Below are positions 49,727 through 59,110 of a stretch of 64,000 bases of DNA, one piece after another (position 1 is the stretch's first letter; the number at the start of each line of letters is the position of its first letter). The stretch spans positions 183,136 to 247,135 of the forward strand of contig CAKSLI010000002.1 of the NCBI GenBank assembly GCA_934466475.1, given 5' to 3'. Below the pieces are notes generated by a model that saw only the letters and a program-made list of their open reading frames with translations, was not told the DNA's origin and ran no database searches. The position numbers were made by a program, and so were the translations under genes. Source of the stretch: an uncultured Oscillospiraceae bacterium (GTDB taxonomy: Bacteria > Bacillota > Clostridia > Oscillospirales > Ruminococcaceae).

Positions 49727-52690
49727 ATGCTAGAAATAAGGAACATAGTCAAGGACTATGAGACCGGGAGCGAAACAGTCCACGCGCTGAAGGGCGTTTC
49801 CATCGCATTCAGGGAAAGCGAGCTCGTTTCCATTCTGGGACAGTCCGGCTGTGGAAAAACGACCCTGCTGAACATCATCGGCGGTCTTGACCAGTACACC
49901 AGCGGCGACCTGATAATAAACGGTCAGTCCACAAAAAAATACAAGTCCTCCGACTGGGATACCTACCGCAATCACTCGGTTGGATTTATCTTCCAGAGCT
50001 ACAATCTGATACCGCACCAGAGCGTGCTTTCAAACGTAGAGCTCGCGCTGACGCTCTCCGGAGTTTCCAAGGCTGAGCGCAGACAGCGCGCAAAGGAAGC
50101 CCTCGAAAAGGTCGGGCTCGGGAATCAGCTCAACAAGCGCCCGAACCAGATGTCCGGCGGTCAGATGCAGAGAGTCGCTATTGCGCGCGCACTCGTAAAC
50201 GACCCTGACATACTCCTTGCAGACGAGCCCACAGGCGCCCTTGACAGCGAGACCAGCATACAGATAATGGAGCTCATCAAGGAGATAGCCCGGGACAGAC
50301 TGGTCATCATGGTAACGCACAACCCCGAGCTTGCCGAAAAGTACTCCACCCGTATCGTAAAGCTGCTCGATGGAAAGATAGTCGGCGACAGCGACCCGTT
50401 CGACCCCTCCGCACAGCCGGAGTCCGCTCCCGAGGTTCGCCAGACTAATGTCTCCAAGGGAAAGAAGACCTCCATGTCGTTCCTGACGGCGCTCTCACTG
50501 TCGAAAAACAACCTCATGACGAAAAAGGGCAGGACTTTCCTCACCTCATTTGCCGGGAGCATAGGTATCATAGGCATCGCGCTCATTCTCTCGCTGTCGA
50601 ACGGCGTGCAGGAATACATCAACAGCGTGGAGCGCTCAACGCTCGCCTCTTTCCCTGTGTCGATACAGCACGAGACAGTGGACTACACAAGCCTTATGAC
50701 TTCCATGATGAATGTCCGCGAAAACGATAACGAGAAGCGCGACCCCGACAGGATCTACACCAACGACATCTCCACTGAGATGACCAAGACCATGCTCTCC
50801 GAGGTGCAGACCAACAACCTCAAGGAGTTCAAGGAGTATCTTGAAAGCGATCCCGAGGGCATTCAGGAGCATATCAGCGAAGTGGCGTACAGCTACGACC
50901 CGAACCTCTACATTTATGGGCACGACCTTAACGACAACCTCATTCAGGTGAATCCTTCAACGGTTATGGCAGCGATGATGGGCGAATCCATGGCGGCAAG
51001 CGTCAGCCAGATGACCTCAACGTATTCTTCCCTCATGGGAAGCAGCTCTATGAGCTCCTATGACGCATGGGAGGAGCTGCTCAGCACCGATATGCTGAAA
51101 TCAGAATACGAGGTCCTGGCGGGAAGGCTGCCTGAAAGCTGGAACGAGGTAGTACTGCTTGTCTCCGACCGCAGCGAGCTTTCCGATGTCACACTGTACA
51201 CGCTGGGTCTCCGCGACCAGTCCGAGCTTGAGGGCATGATGGCGGCTGTAATGGCAGGCGAAAGCTTCGATATAGACACCGGCGACCAGTCGTTCAGCTA
51301 TGACGAGCTTATGGGTATGCAGTTCAGCCTGATGACCGCCCCGGATTTCTACCAGCAGAATGAGGACGGCACCTGGACTGACATGCGCGGGGACGAGGAA
51401 TTCATGGAAAACGCAGTCGCAGAGGCTCCACAGCTCAGGGTAGTCGGAATACTGAAGCCTGACGCTGACTCCCTGATATCCACGACTCGCTCCGGCGGAA
51501 TAGGCTACACCCACGCGCTGACCGAGTATATGATAGACAAGGTGAACAACAGCGAAATAGTTAAACAGCAGGAAGAAAATCCTGACGTTGACGTATTCAC
51601 CGGCATAGAATTCCCAAGGGCTGACGATGAGGAAAAGGACGCCATGTCCCAGGAGGACGCAATGGCGCAGCTCTCTGCAATGCTCACCGAGGAGCAGCAG
51701 GCGAAGCTCAACGAGGGGATAATGGCGGCGCTCACTGACGAACAGCGCGCCGAAATACAGTCCGAGATGATGTCCATGGTATCGGACGAGCAGATGAGCT
51801 CGATCATTAAGGGACTTCTCACACCGGAACAGCTCATGCAGGCGCAGAACGGCACAGATGTGACCTCCCTGCTGACAGACGAGCAGAGAGCGCAGCTCTC
51901 CGCACAGATAGCGGCATCGCTCACGCCCGAGCAGAACGCACAGCTGTCCGCAAAGATGAACGGAATGATAGAACCGGCAAAGATATACACACTGTTCATG
52001 CAGGTGCTTACCTCCGACCAGCTCAGCCAGCTCATGGAGATGACAAAGGAGCCTGAGACAACCGACGCGACCTATGACGGCAACCTGAAGCTCCTCGGCA
52101 GAGCTGACCTCGCGGAGCCAAGCTCGATCAAGATCTACGCCAAGGACTTTGAGAGCAAAGAAGTAATAACCAAGCTCATAGAGAAGTACAACGATGGCAA
52201 GATCGCCGAGGATAAGCAGGGCGATGTCATCAACTACACCGACTATGTGGGACTTATGATGTCCTCCGTCAGCGACATAATCAACTCGATATCCTATATC
52301 CTGATAGCATTCGTGGCCATTTCGCTGATAGTTTCCTCGATAATGATAGGCATTATAACCTACATCTCCGTGCTTGAGCGCACAAAGGAAATAGGCATAC
52401 TCCGTGCAATGGGCGCATCTAAGCGCGATATTTCGAACGTATTCAACGCCGAAACGCTTATCGTGGGCTTCTCGGCGGGCGTTATAGGAATCGGCGTAAC
52501 GCTGCTGCTGAATATCCCGATAAACATTATCATCGAGAACATCACCGGAATCGCGAACGTTGCACTTCTCCCATGGCAGGGCGGAGTTATCCTCGTGGTG
52601 ATCAGCATGCTTCTTACGCTGATAGCGGGACTTGTTCCGGCTGGATTTGCGGCTAAGAAAGATCCGGTAGAGGCACTCAGGACAGAATAA
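49727..52690 (+). CDS. MacB-like ABC transporter with fused ATPase and permease and an extracellular repeat insert
   Basis: A 987-residue protein. I start it at the ATG at 49727 (MLEIRN), which follows AAAGGAG at 5 bases. Residues ~1-235 are a MacB-type ATPase ([49 protein letters not shown]). A membrane helix (~275-300) is followed by a long extracytoplasmic region. Three C-terminal helices of FtsX type contain ISYILIAFVAISLIVSSIMI and ERTKEIGILRAMGASKRDIS. An unusual ~110-residue helical insert repeats LTxEQxAxLxxxI units. Substrate unknown; antimicrobial peptide export or envelope signalling are typical of relatives. Confidence 0.9.
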   Translation: MLEIRNIVKDYETGSETVHALKGVSIAFRESELVSILGQSGCGKTTLLNIIGGLDQYTSGDLIINGQSTKKYKSSDWDTYRNHSVGFIFQSYNLIPHQSVLSNVELALTLSGVSKAERRQRAKEALEKVGLGNQLNKRPNQMSGGQMQRVAIARALVNDPDILLADEPTGALDSETSIQIMELIKEIARDRLVIMVTHNPELAEKYSTRIVKLLDGKIVGDSDPFDPSAQPESAPEVRQTNVSKGKKTSMSFLTALSLSKNNLMTKKGRTFLTSFAGSIGIIGIALILSLSNGVQEYINSVERSTLASFPVSIQHETVDYTSLMTSMMNVRENDNEKRDPDRIYTNDISTEMTKTMLSEVQTNNLKEFKEYLESDPEGIQEHISEVAYSYDPNLYIYGHDLNDNLIQVNPSTVMAAMMGESMAASVSQMTSTYSSLMGSSSMSSYDAWEELLSTDMLKSEYEVLAGRLPESWNEVVLLVSDRSELSDVTLYTLGLRDQSELEGMMAAVMAGESFDIDTGDQSFSYDELMGMQFSLMTAPDFYQQNEDGTWTDMRGDEEFMENAVAEAPQLRVVGILKPDADSLISTTRSGGIGYTHALTEYMIDKVNNSEIVKQQEENPDVDVFTGIEFPRADDEEKDAMSQEDAMAQLSAMLTEEQQAKLNEGIMAALTDEQRAEIQSEMMSMVSDEQMSSIIKGLLTPEQLMQAQNGTDVTSLLTDEQRAQLSAQIAASLTPEQNAQLSAKMNGMIEPAKIYTLFMQVLTSDQLSQLMEMTKEPETTDATYDGNLKLLGRADLAEPSSIKIYAKDFESKEVITKLIEKYNDGKIAEDKQGDVINYTDYVGLMMSSVSDIINSISYILIAFVAISLIVSSIMIGIITYISVLERTKEIGILRAMGASKRDISNVFNAETLIVGFSAGVIGIGVTLLLNIPINIIIENITGIANVALLPWQGGVILVVISMLLTLIAGLVPAGFAAKKDPVEALRTE

Positions 52691-52730
52691 AGATTAATTC
52701 GGAATTTTGGTGTTTGGCTTCGCCGGACAG

Positions 52731-52774
52731 ATATGAAAATGGGGCTGTGTAAATGCACAGCCCCATTTTCATAT
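52731..52774. terminator. Bidirectional terminator between the ABC transporter and tetR genes
   Basis: GAAAATGGGGCTGTG pairs perfectly with CACAGCCCCATTTTC around 6 bases. A- and T-rich ends on both sides suit termination from either direction. Confidence 0.85.
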
Positions 52775-52822
52775 AAAGGGAGGTGCAGACGCCTCCCCTC
52801 TTTATTTCGCGGCGGGATATTT

Positions 52823-53419
52823 TTATTTGAGCATTTCGCGCAGTTTTTCGTCTTCAACGAAATCTTTAAGTCCGCTCATGGTCATACGGTTGGCAATATC
52901 CGTGATAACGTCAAGGCTGCCCGTGCAGCCGCTGTCAAACCACGCGGAATAAAGCGACAGAACGCCGCTCGTGGTGAACTCCGAAAGTGCGTGAAGGGTC
53001 TGCTCGTCCGCTATGCGGCACACGTCCCGGAGGGCTATCTCCACCGCCCGGCGGAGCATCGCCTTTACCCTGCCGCCGCTGAAAAGCTCCGGATTGAGCT
53101 TCAGCAGCCTGACAAAATACTCCTGATTGCCGCTGATGAGCGCGCTGATCTCCCGCAGCACGGAGCCTATCTCGAATATGCTGGTGTTGCTGGTTTTCAG
53201 GATATCTGCAAAATCCGACAGCAGCTCGTCCTCAAACTCGGTGATAACATCAGAAATCGCGCCGTAGTGCCGATAGAACGTCTTGCGGTTTATCTGCGCG
53301 CGCTCTGAAAGCTCCGATATGGTGATGTCCGAAAGCTCCTTTTCCGACATAAGGGAGATCAGCGCGCTGCGTATCGTCTGGCGGGTCTTTATTACCCGCA
53401 GGTCGGTGGGTCTTGGCAT
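52823..53419 (-). CDS. TetR-family transcriptional regulator
   Basis: A 198-residue TetR-type regulator. The N-terminal helix-turn-helix is ITISELSERAQINRKTFYRH YGAISD (written with a break), with the family's Y-R-HYG pattern. The C-terminal ligand-binding region is helical and unassigned. It follows the hydrogenase-like chemoreceptor gene by 11 bases (AGGAGG before the ATG), so the two may be co-transcribed. It could regulate the convergent transporter or something elsewhere. Confidence 0.88.
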   Translation of the reverse strand: MPRPTDLRVIKTRQTIRSALISLMSEKELSDITISELSERAQINRKTFYRHYGAISDVITEFEDELLSDFADILKTSNTSIFEIGSVLREISALISGNQEYFVRLLKLNPELFSGGRVKAMLRRAVEIALRDVCRIADEQTLHALSEFTTSGVLSLYSAWFDSGCTGSLDVITDIANRMTMSGLKDFVEDEKLREMLK

Positions 53420-53430
53420 GGCTCCTCCTG

Positions 53431-55362
53431 TCAGTCGGCGGTGCGGAGCACTTCCTCGGCACGGCTGACAAGGCTGTCAACGGTCGAGGTTATGCCGGAC
53501 ACGCCGGTCATTGCGCTGCTGATGTCGCTTCCCTTGGCGAGAGTATCCGAAATATTGCCGTTCATCTGCTTCATCATGGCCAGAATATCGGTCATCTTGC
53601 CGTTTATCGTGGAAACTATTCCGTTTACATCATCTATATTGCTGAACACAAGCTTATTGCTCGCCTCCGCTTCGGTAACGGCGGTCTGGGAGTGCTGCGC
53701 GAGATTCCGGACTTCCTCCGCAACAACTGCGAAGCCCTTTCCGTATTCCCCGGCGCGGGCCGCCTCAATGCTGGCGTTTATCGCGAGAATGTTTATCTGC
53801 CGCGCGATATCCGAGATATCGCGGGTCATCTTTGAGAATCCGGTGACGCTCTCGTTTATCGCCCCCATGGAGCTGTTGATGTTATCCGTCAGCTGCCGCA
53901 GCTCCGTTACCACGTCAGAGAGCCGCTCCGCCTGATCGTGATTCTGGCTGTTGAGCTCAGTGATACCGCCGGTCGCCTCCGTAACGCTGGAAATGCTGTC
54001 TGTCAGGCTGGAAACCACGTCCGAAAGCTGAGAGGTTATGTCGCTTATGCTGGCGTTGGTCTGCTCTATCTGCGCGCGGCGGCGGTCCGCCTCATGCAGG
54101 GTGTACTGTCCGCAGGAATTCTTAGTGCTGGTGCCGTCAAGGATAGCCCTTGCAAGCTCACGGCAGGTCGCAAAACCGCAGGCGTGGCAGTTATAGTTCA
54201 TCTCGGTCTCGGTTGATTTCCCGAGGCTGTGCAGCACCTCGTCTATCTGCTCGTCAGTGTAGTCCGGGTGCTCCACCGGCTGTTTGTCATAGCTTCGCAG
54301 GAAATCCTCCAGCTTAAGCTCTTTATCGAATGCAAGGAACTGCTTATCCCTGCCCTTCCTGTCGAATTTCACGCGGTTGTTGCGGTTGTACTTCTCGATA
54401 CCGTTGAGGATCCCGCTCATTCTGTACACAGAAAGCGGAGTGCCTATCGCCGGACCGCTTCCGCAGCCGCGCCCGCAGGAAAGCACATCGAACACGTCCG
54501 GGAGGTCGCGGGCTCCCACCGTGGAATACTGCGCAAGCTCCTTGTAGATATGGTCTGTGCCCTCTGAAGAGATAACGCTCAGTGCCGGAGCCTCCAGTTC
54601 AAGGCAGGCTTTCAGTCCGCCCGGACGCGGATAAATCGCGCCCATTATCCCCTGCGGTCCGTTGAATTCGAATGCCGAGCGCTTGCCCTTCTGGTCGGCA
54701 AGGCGGAAGCCTTTTTCCTCAAGAAGCGCGCCTAGATGCTCGAATGTAACGTTGTAATCCACTATGCCGGTCATCCTGAACTCATCGCGCTTTGCAATGC
54801 AGGGAGTGAGCGCCGCGAGCTTCGTATTCACGCCGAGGTACTTCCGGATATACACCGCCGTGCAGAGTATCGGCGACTGCACAGGCGACAGATTCGGGAT
54901 GTTCTCAGGGGTGTATTTCAGTATGTAGTTGACGATGGCGGGGCATGGCTGGGAAATGAGCTTCTTCCCGGGATTCTGCTGTACATATCGCAGGTGAGCC
55001 CATGTGCAGATGTCAGCGCCGAAAGATACGTCATAGATGTTCTTCACGCCGTTGTTTCTGAGGAATTCCAAGACGTTGCGCCAGCAGCCGTCAAACGCGA
55101 CTTTTATGGAGGGCGCGACCAGCAGCACGATATCCTGCCCGGACTTTATATCCTGCCAGAAAGCGGACGTATCGTCCTCAAAGGTGCGCGCACCGTGGGG
55201 ACATTCCTTGACGCAGGCGCCGCAGCGTATGCACTTCTGCGGGTCTATGTCGTAGATGGTCCTGCCCTCTTCCGTGACGACAGCCTTGTTCGCCTCGGGA
55301 GTAGGGCATGTGCGTATGCAGGAATTGCAGGAAACACATTTTGTCGCGTCAAACAGTATCAT
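53431..55362 (-). CDS. Soluble [FeFe]-hydrogenase-like chemoreceptor
   Basis: A 643-residue cytosolic fusion. Two 4Fe-4S ferredoxin motifs (C9-C12-C15-C19 and C44-C47-C50-C54) lead into a hydrogenase H-cluster-type domain (~75-380). Its four expected H-cluster cysteines appear at 140 (QPCP), 188 (TPCIAK), 296 and 300 (SCGRGC). The residue before Cys140 is proline, where catalytic hydrogenases have the proton-shuttle cysteine (TSCCP). A third cluster site, CHACGFATC plus C417, precedes a methyl-accepting signalling domain (~430-643; NILAINASIEAARAGEYGKG). No membrane helix or HAMP is present. It probably senses redox state or hydrogen and signals to chemotaxis proteins. Confidence 0.9.
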   Translation of the reverse strand: MILFDATKCVSCNSCIRTCPTPEANKAVVTEEGRTIYDIDPQKCIRCGACVKECPHGARTFEDDTSAFWQDIKSGQDIVLLVAPSIKVAFDGCWRNVLEFLRNNGVKNIYDVSFGADICTWAHLRYVQQNPGKKLISQPCPAIVNYILKYTPENIPNLSPVQSPILCTAVYIRKYLGVNTKLAALTPCIAKRDEFRMTGIVDYNVTFEHLGALLEEKGFRLADQKGKRSAFEFNGPQGIMGAIYPRPGGLKACLELEAPALSVISSEGTDHIYKELAQYSTVGARDLPDVFDVLSCGRGCGSGPAIGTPLSVYRMSGILNGIEKYNRNNRVKFDRKGRDKQFLAFDKELKLEDFLRSYDKQPVEHPDYTDEQIDEVLHSLGKSTETEMNYNCHACGFATCRELARAILDGTSTKNSCGQYTLHEADRRRAQIEQTNASISDITSQLSDVVSSLTDSISSVTEATGGITELNSQNHDQAERLSDVVTELRQLTDNINSSMGAINESVTGFSKMTRDISDIARQINILAINASIEAARAGEYGKGFAVVAEEVRNLAQHSQTAVTEAEASNKLVFSNIDDVNGIVSTINGKMTDILAMMKQMNGNISDTLAKGSDISSAMTGVSGITSTVDSLVSRAEEVLRTAD

Positions 55363-55439
55363 GTCAGAAGCTCCTTTGCCTCGTTAGTAAAATGTAGAAT
55401 AATGCGCCCCCAACAAAAAGCAGGGAGCGCAGTAGTGTT

Positions 55440-57038
55440 TTATTTTGCGTAATCAACTGCGCGGCTCTCGCGGATAAGGTTGATCTTTATCTGACCGGGA
55501 TATTCCATCTCGTCCTCAATGCGCTTGGCGATATCACGCGCAAGCACCTTCATGCCATCGTCCGTGATAGCTTCGGGCTTTATCATTATGCGGACCTCGC
55601 GGCCTGCCTGGATAGCGTAGGATTTCTCAACTCCGTCATAGGAGCAGCAGATCTCCTCGAGCTTTTCAAGGCGCTTGATATAGTTCTCGAAGTTCTCGCT
55701 TCTTGCGGCGGGTCTTGCGGCGCTTATCGCGTCAGCAGCCTGAACCAGCGCTGCAATGACTGTGCGGCACTCCACATCGCCGTGGTGAGCCTCGATAGCG
55801 TGGATAACCTCCGGGCTTTCCTTGTACTTGCGGCATACGTCAACGCCTATCTGTACGTGGGAGCCTTCGATCTCATGGTCAAGAGCCTTTCCTATATCGT
55901 GGAGAAGTCCTGCACGTCTTGCGAGTGCGGCGTCAACGCCGAGCTCGCTTGCCATGATGCCGGCAAGGTGAGCTACCTCGATAGAGTGGCTGAGGACGTT
56001 CTGACGGTAGGAAGTTCTGTACTTCAGTCTGCCTATCAGGCGGACAAGCTCGTGGTTAAGACCGTTGACATTGGTCTCCATGACAGCGCGTTCACCCTCC
56101 TGGCGGATACGCTGCTCGACTTCCTTACGCGCTTTCTCGACAGTCTCTTCGATGCGCGCCGGATGAATACGTCCGTCCTGGATAAGTCTTTCAAGCGAAA
56201 TACGCGCGATCTCACGGCGAACCTGGTCGAAGCTGGAAAGTGTGATAGCCTCCGGTGTGTCGTCAATGATGAGATCAACGCCGGTGAGCGTTTCAAGAGC
56301 ACGGATATTTCTGCCCTCGCGTCCGATTATGCGCCCCTTCATCTCGTCGTTAGGAATTGCAACGACAGAGACTGCCATTTCGGAAACGGTATCTGCGGCA
56401 AGCCTTGAAATGGCAAGGGAGATATGCTTTCTCGCGATATCCTCCTCTTCGTCCTTGAGCTTCTGCTCATAGGCGGTGATCTTCACTGCCTTTTCATGGG
56501 TCAGCTCGCTGTCCAGCAGTGACAGCAGGTGCTCCTTTGCCTGGTCTGTGGTGAAACCGGAAATGCGTTCGAGAATTTCCATCTGGTTCGTCTTCAGCTT
56601 TTCAGCCTCGGCGATCTGCTCGTCTGCTTTCTTGTGCTTCTGGTGGAGCTGTTCTTCTAAGCGCTCCATTTTGTCAGTCTTCTTGTCGAGGTTTTCCTCT
56701 TTCTGCTGAAGCCTGCGCTCCGAGCGGGTCAGCTCTCCGCGGCGCTCTTTCAGCTCGCGGTCGGTCTCTCCCTTTAAGCGCTGGATCTCCTTTTCTGCGT
56801 CTGAACGCATTTTGTAGATCTCATCCTTGGCTTCAACAAGAGCCGCTTTCTTGCGGTCCTCTGCTTTAACGTTAGCTTCTTCGATGATGCGCGCAGATTC
56901 CTTCTCTGCGGATTCAAACTGAGCCTCCGCAGTTTTGATGCGGTGCTTTATGCCCATTTTGAAGCAGATGAAGCCTGCTGCGGCAGCGCCGACGATGAAA
57001 GCAGCAACAGCGATGATAACCGCTATTATTGGTTCCAT
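55440..57038 (-). CDS. rny: Ribonuclease Y
   Basis: A 532-residue RNase Y. The N-terminal membrane helix (~5-27) is followed by a long coiled coil (~30-200), a KH domain ([20 protein letters not shown]) and an HD domain with [14 protein letters not shown] carrying the HD metal pair. The enzyme starts bulk mRNA decay and sits on the inner membrane face. It ends with [14 protein letters not shown], as in the family. AAGGAGGG precedes the ATG. A long structured leader with a small ORF lies upstream. Confidence 0.96.
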   Translation of the reverse strand: MEPIIAVIIAVAAFIVGAAAAGFICFKMGIKHRIKTAEAQFESAEKESARIIEEANVKAEDRKKAALVEAKDEIYKMRSDAEKEIQRLKGETDRELKERRGELTRSERRLQQKEENLDKKTDKMERLEEQLHQKHKKADEQIAEAEKLKTNQMEILERISGFTTDQAKEHLLSLLDSELTHEKAVKITAYEQKLKDEEEDIARKHISLAISRLAADTVSEMAVSVVAIPNDEMKGRIIGREGRNIRALETLTGVDLIIDDTPEAITLSSFDQVRREIARISLERLIQDGRIHPARIEETVEKARKEVEQRIRQEGERAVMETNVNGLNHELVRLIGRLKYRTSYRQNVLSHSIEVAHLAGIMASELGVDAALARRAGLLHDIGKALDHEIEGSHVQIGVDVCRKYKESPEVIHAIEAHHGDVECRTVIAALVQAADAISAARPAARSENFENYIKRLEKLEEICCSYDGVEKSYAIQAGREVRIMIKPEAITDDGMKVLARDIAKRIEDEMEYPGQIKINLIRESRAVDYAK

Positions 57039-57077
57039 CTCGTTTTCCCTCCTTCTTAGATAGTAATAACACTACTC

Positions 57078-57245
57078 TCAAAAGCGGCGGGAAGTAATAT
57101 ACAATTTTCTGAGAATCGGACGCCATTCCCGCGGAATGAGCGATCCTCGCAGTGCTACGGCTGCGTAAATCATTTGCGGCAGCGGCTGCCGCGCTGAAAT
57201 CATGGCAGACTGACCGCTGGTTCCCCCCAAGAAACCAGACGGCAT
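57078..57245 (-). CDS. Possible 55-residue leader peptide upstream of rny
   Basis: An open frame from an ATG at 57245 to TGA at 57078, starting MPSGFLGGTSGQSAMISARQ. It is placed 6 bases after a strong GGAG. The stop lies 39 bases before rny. It is basic, has several rare-looking codons (CGA, GGG) and matches no family I know. The same DNA holds strong hairpins (GCGGCAG/CTGCCGC; CATTCC/GGAATG), so a structured RNA is an equal possibility. Either way it lies in the rny leader and may control RNase Y. Confidence 0.35.
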   Translation of the reverse strand: MPSGFLGGTSGQSAMISARQPLPQMIYAAVALRGSLIPREWRPILRKLYITSRRF

Positions 57246-57357
57246 AGGTGGCTCCTTTTTAAATCATATATTAAGTACCGCCATTATGTATGTGAATAGA
57301 TATTAGTACAAAGTAAGCGATCCTGCCAATGCAATGATTGCAGGAAAGCCCATATTT

Positions 57358-57386
57358 ATTTTACAACAAAATAACGAAAATGTCAA
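57358..57386 (-). promoter_or_regulatory. Sigma-A promoter of rny
   Basis: Minus strand: TTGACA (57381-57386), 17 bases, TAAAAT (57358-57363). It implies a leader of about 310 bases. From 57387 to 57583 I see nothing except AT-rich sequence and a short CGCCGGCG-type palindrome. Confidence 0.7.
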
Positions 57387-57583
57387 GGGAAAAACGGTTT
57401 GATTTTTACCAAAATGCACATAAATCCGACGGCATTGTTACACGGCACTGACGAAAAAATGCGGATTTTCGGGAATATGAAGCGCAGCTTATGTTGTATT
57501 TGCACAATAAAACGGCGGAAATCCGCGGATTTTTTCTACACCGGTCCTATTCGCCCGCCGGCGGGAAAAAATGCCTCAGACCC

Positions 57584-57612
57584 TTGCAATTATGAGTAAG
57601 GTGTGATATAAT
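57584..57612 (+). promoter_or_regulatory. Sigma-A promoter of pyrE
   Basis: TTGCAA (57584-57589), 17 bases, TATAAT (57607-57612). The leader is ~50 bases; no PyrR or attenuator structure is clear. Confidence 0.7.
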
Positions 57613-57669
57613 TATATTAAGAATGTAATACTATGCCCTGCGGCATTAAATACAGGAAGGAAAATCAAC

Positions 57670-58326
57670 ATGACCTACAAAGAGAGCTTTATAAGATTCA
57701 TGGTAGACAGCGGTGTTCTGAAGTTCGGCGAGTTCACGCTCAAGAGCGGCAGACTGGCTCCCTACTTCATCAATGCAGGAAACTATAAGACAGGCGCACA
57801 GCTTGCAAAGCTCGGCGAATTCTACGCTGAGTGCATAAAGGAAAACGGACTCCGGCCCGAGACCCTGTTCGGACCCGCATACAAGGGTATCCCGCTTGCA
57901 GTATCCGCCTGCACCGCGCTGTACAACAAGTTCGGCACCGATGTGAATTACTGCTTCGACCGCAAGGAAGTCAAGGATCACGGCGAGGGCGGAATGTTCG
58001 TAGGCAAGACCCTTGAGGACGGCGAAAAGGTTGTCATCATCGAGGACGTTATGACCTCCGGCAAGGCTCTGCGCGAGGTTCTTCCCAAGCTTATGGGCGC
58101 CGCAAAGGTAAACATTGAGGGCATGATAATCACTGTTGACCGCATGGAAAAGGGACTCACCTCTGACAAGTCCGCAGTTCAGGAAGTTTACGATGAGTTC
58201 GGCGTTAAGGTATACTCTATCGTGAATATCAACGACATCATTGACGCGCTCGAAAAGGACATCATTCCCGGCAAGGAGTATGTCGAAAAGATGAAAGAAT
58301 ACAGAAAGGTATACGGCGTAGGCTGA
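57670..58326 (+). CDS. pyrE: Orotate phosphoribosyltransferase
   Basis: A 218-residue PyrE that joins orotate and PRPP to make OMP in pyrimidine synthesis. The PRPP-binding motif is VVIIEDVMTSGKAL (~119-132). GEFTLKSGRLAPYFINAGNY near the N-terminus and FGPAYKGIPLAV are typical of the family. DRKEVKDHGEGG holds the catalytic flexible loop. The gene has its own promoter, and AGGAAGG precedes the ATG. No other pyrimidine gene is nearby. Confidence 0.95.
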   Translation: MTYKESFIRFMVDSGVLKFGEFTLKSGRLAPYFINAGNYKTGAQLAKLGEFYAECIKENGLRPETLFGPAYKGIPLAVSACTALYNKFGTDVNYCFDRKEVKDHGEGGMFVGKTLEDGEKVVIIEDVMTSGKALREVLPKLMGAAKVNIEGMIITVDRMEKGLTSDKSAVQEVYDEFGVKVYSIVNINDIIDALEKDIIPGKEYVEKMKEYRKVYGVG

Positions 58327-58370
58327 TTACCCGGAGTATATCAAAATAACGGGGAACAAGGGGAAAACCA

Positions 58371-59072
58371 ATGGAAATGCCATTTCAGCCCAACGAGGGC
58401 AAGAATCTTGAAATAGACACGGACTACGGCAGATACGCCAGATATCCGGTAAAGACCCATGTAATAACAAAGGACGACGTACTGGAGGACGTTCTCGACA
58501 AGTACGTCAAGGACTATATCCAGCCCGGCGACACGATAATCATGTCGGAAAAGATAGTTGCGATATCCCAGGGACGCGCATTCCCTATCGAGGAGATAAA
58601 GGTATCGCGGCTTGCAAAGCTTCTGTCTCACTTCGTTGTCAAGACGAACTACGGCATAGGTCTTGGAATGCCCGAGACCATGGAGCTCTGCATACGCGAG
58701 GTCGGCAGACCCAAGGTGCTGTGGGCGGCGTTCTGCGCGGCGGTCGGCAAGCTGTTCGGCAAGCACGGCGTTTTCTACAACATCTGCGGCATGAAAGCAA
58801 GAGCCATTGACGGTCCGTGCGAATACACGCTGCCGCCGTACAATCATTATGCGAAGATGGCTCCCGACAAGCCCGATGAGGTAGCGCAGAGGCTCACGAA
58901 GCACCTCGGCATAGACGTGGTTATAATCGACGCGAACGACATCGGCGCGAATGTTCTCGGCAAGCCCCGCAAGGATATGCCGGACGAATTCCCGATACAG
59001 GCGTTCAAGGACAATCCCCTTGACCAGTGCTCACAGCAGACGCCTATCGCTATCGTCAGAAAAGTCGGCTGA
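58371..59072 (+). CDS. CofE-like protein (coenzyme F420 glutamyl ligase family)
   Basis: A 233-residue protein of the F420-0:glutamyl ligase-like superfamily. Segments include YPVKTHVITKDDVLEDVLDK, GDTIIMSEKIVAISQGRAFP, and NPLDQCSQQTPIAIVRKVG at the C-terminus. Members outside F420 producers are common in Clostridia and have no established reaction; this genome region shows no other F420 gene. It lies 44 bases after pyrE, so it is probably co-transcribed, and AAGGGG precedes its ATG. Confidence 0.8.
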   Translation: MEMPFQPNEGKNLEIDTDYGRYARYPVKTHVITKDDVLEDVLDKYVKDYIQPGDTIIMSEKIVAISQGRAFPIEEIKVSRLAKLLSHFVVKTNYGIGLGMPETMELCIREVGRPKVLWAAFCAAVGKLFGKHGVFYNICGMKARAIDGPCEYTLPPYNHYAKMAPDKPDEVAQRLTKHLGIDVVIIDANDIGANVLGKPRKDMPDEFPIQAFKDNPLDQCSQQTPIAIVRKVG

Positions 59073-59110
59073 TCTGCTCAGCCCTTTCAATAAATTCAGG
59101 AGGTGTTTTT

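Noticed and set aside
55400..55440. Terminator after rny
   Set aside because: A GCGCTCCC/GGGGGCGC pairing exists but the loop is long and no real T-run follows; the chemoreceptor gene may be read through from rny.
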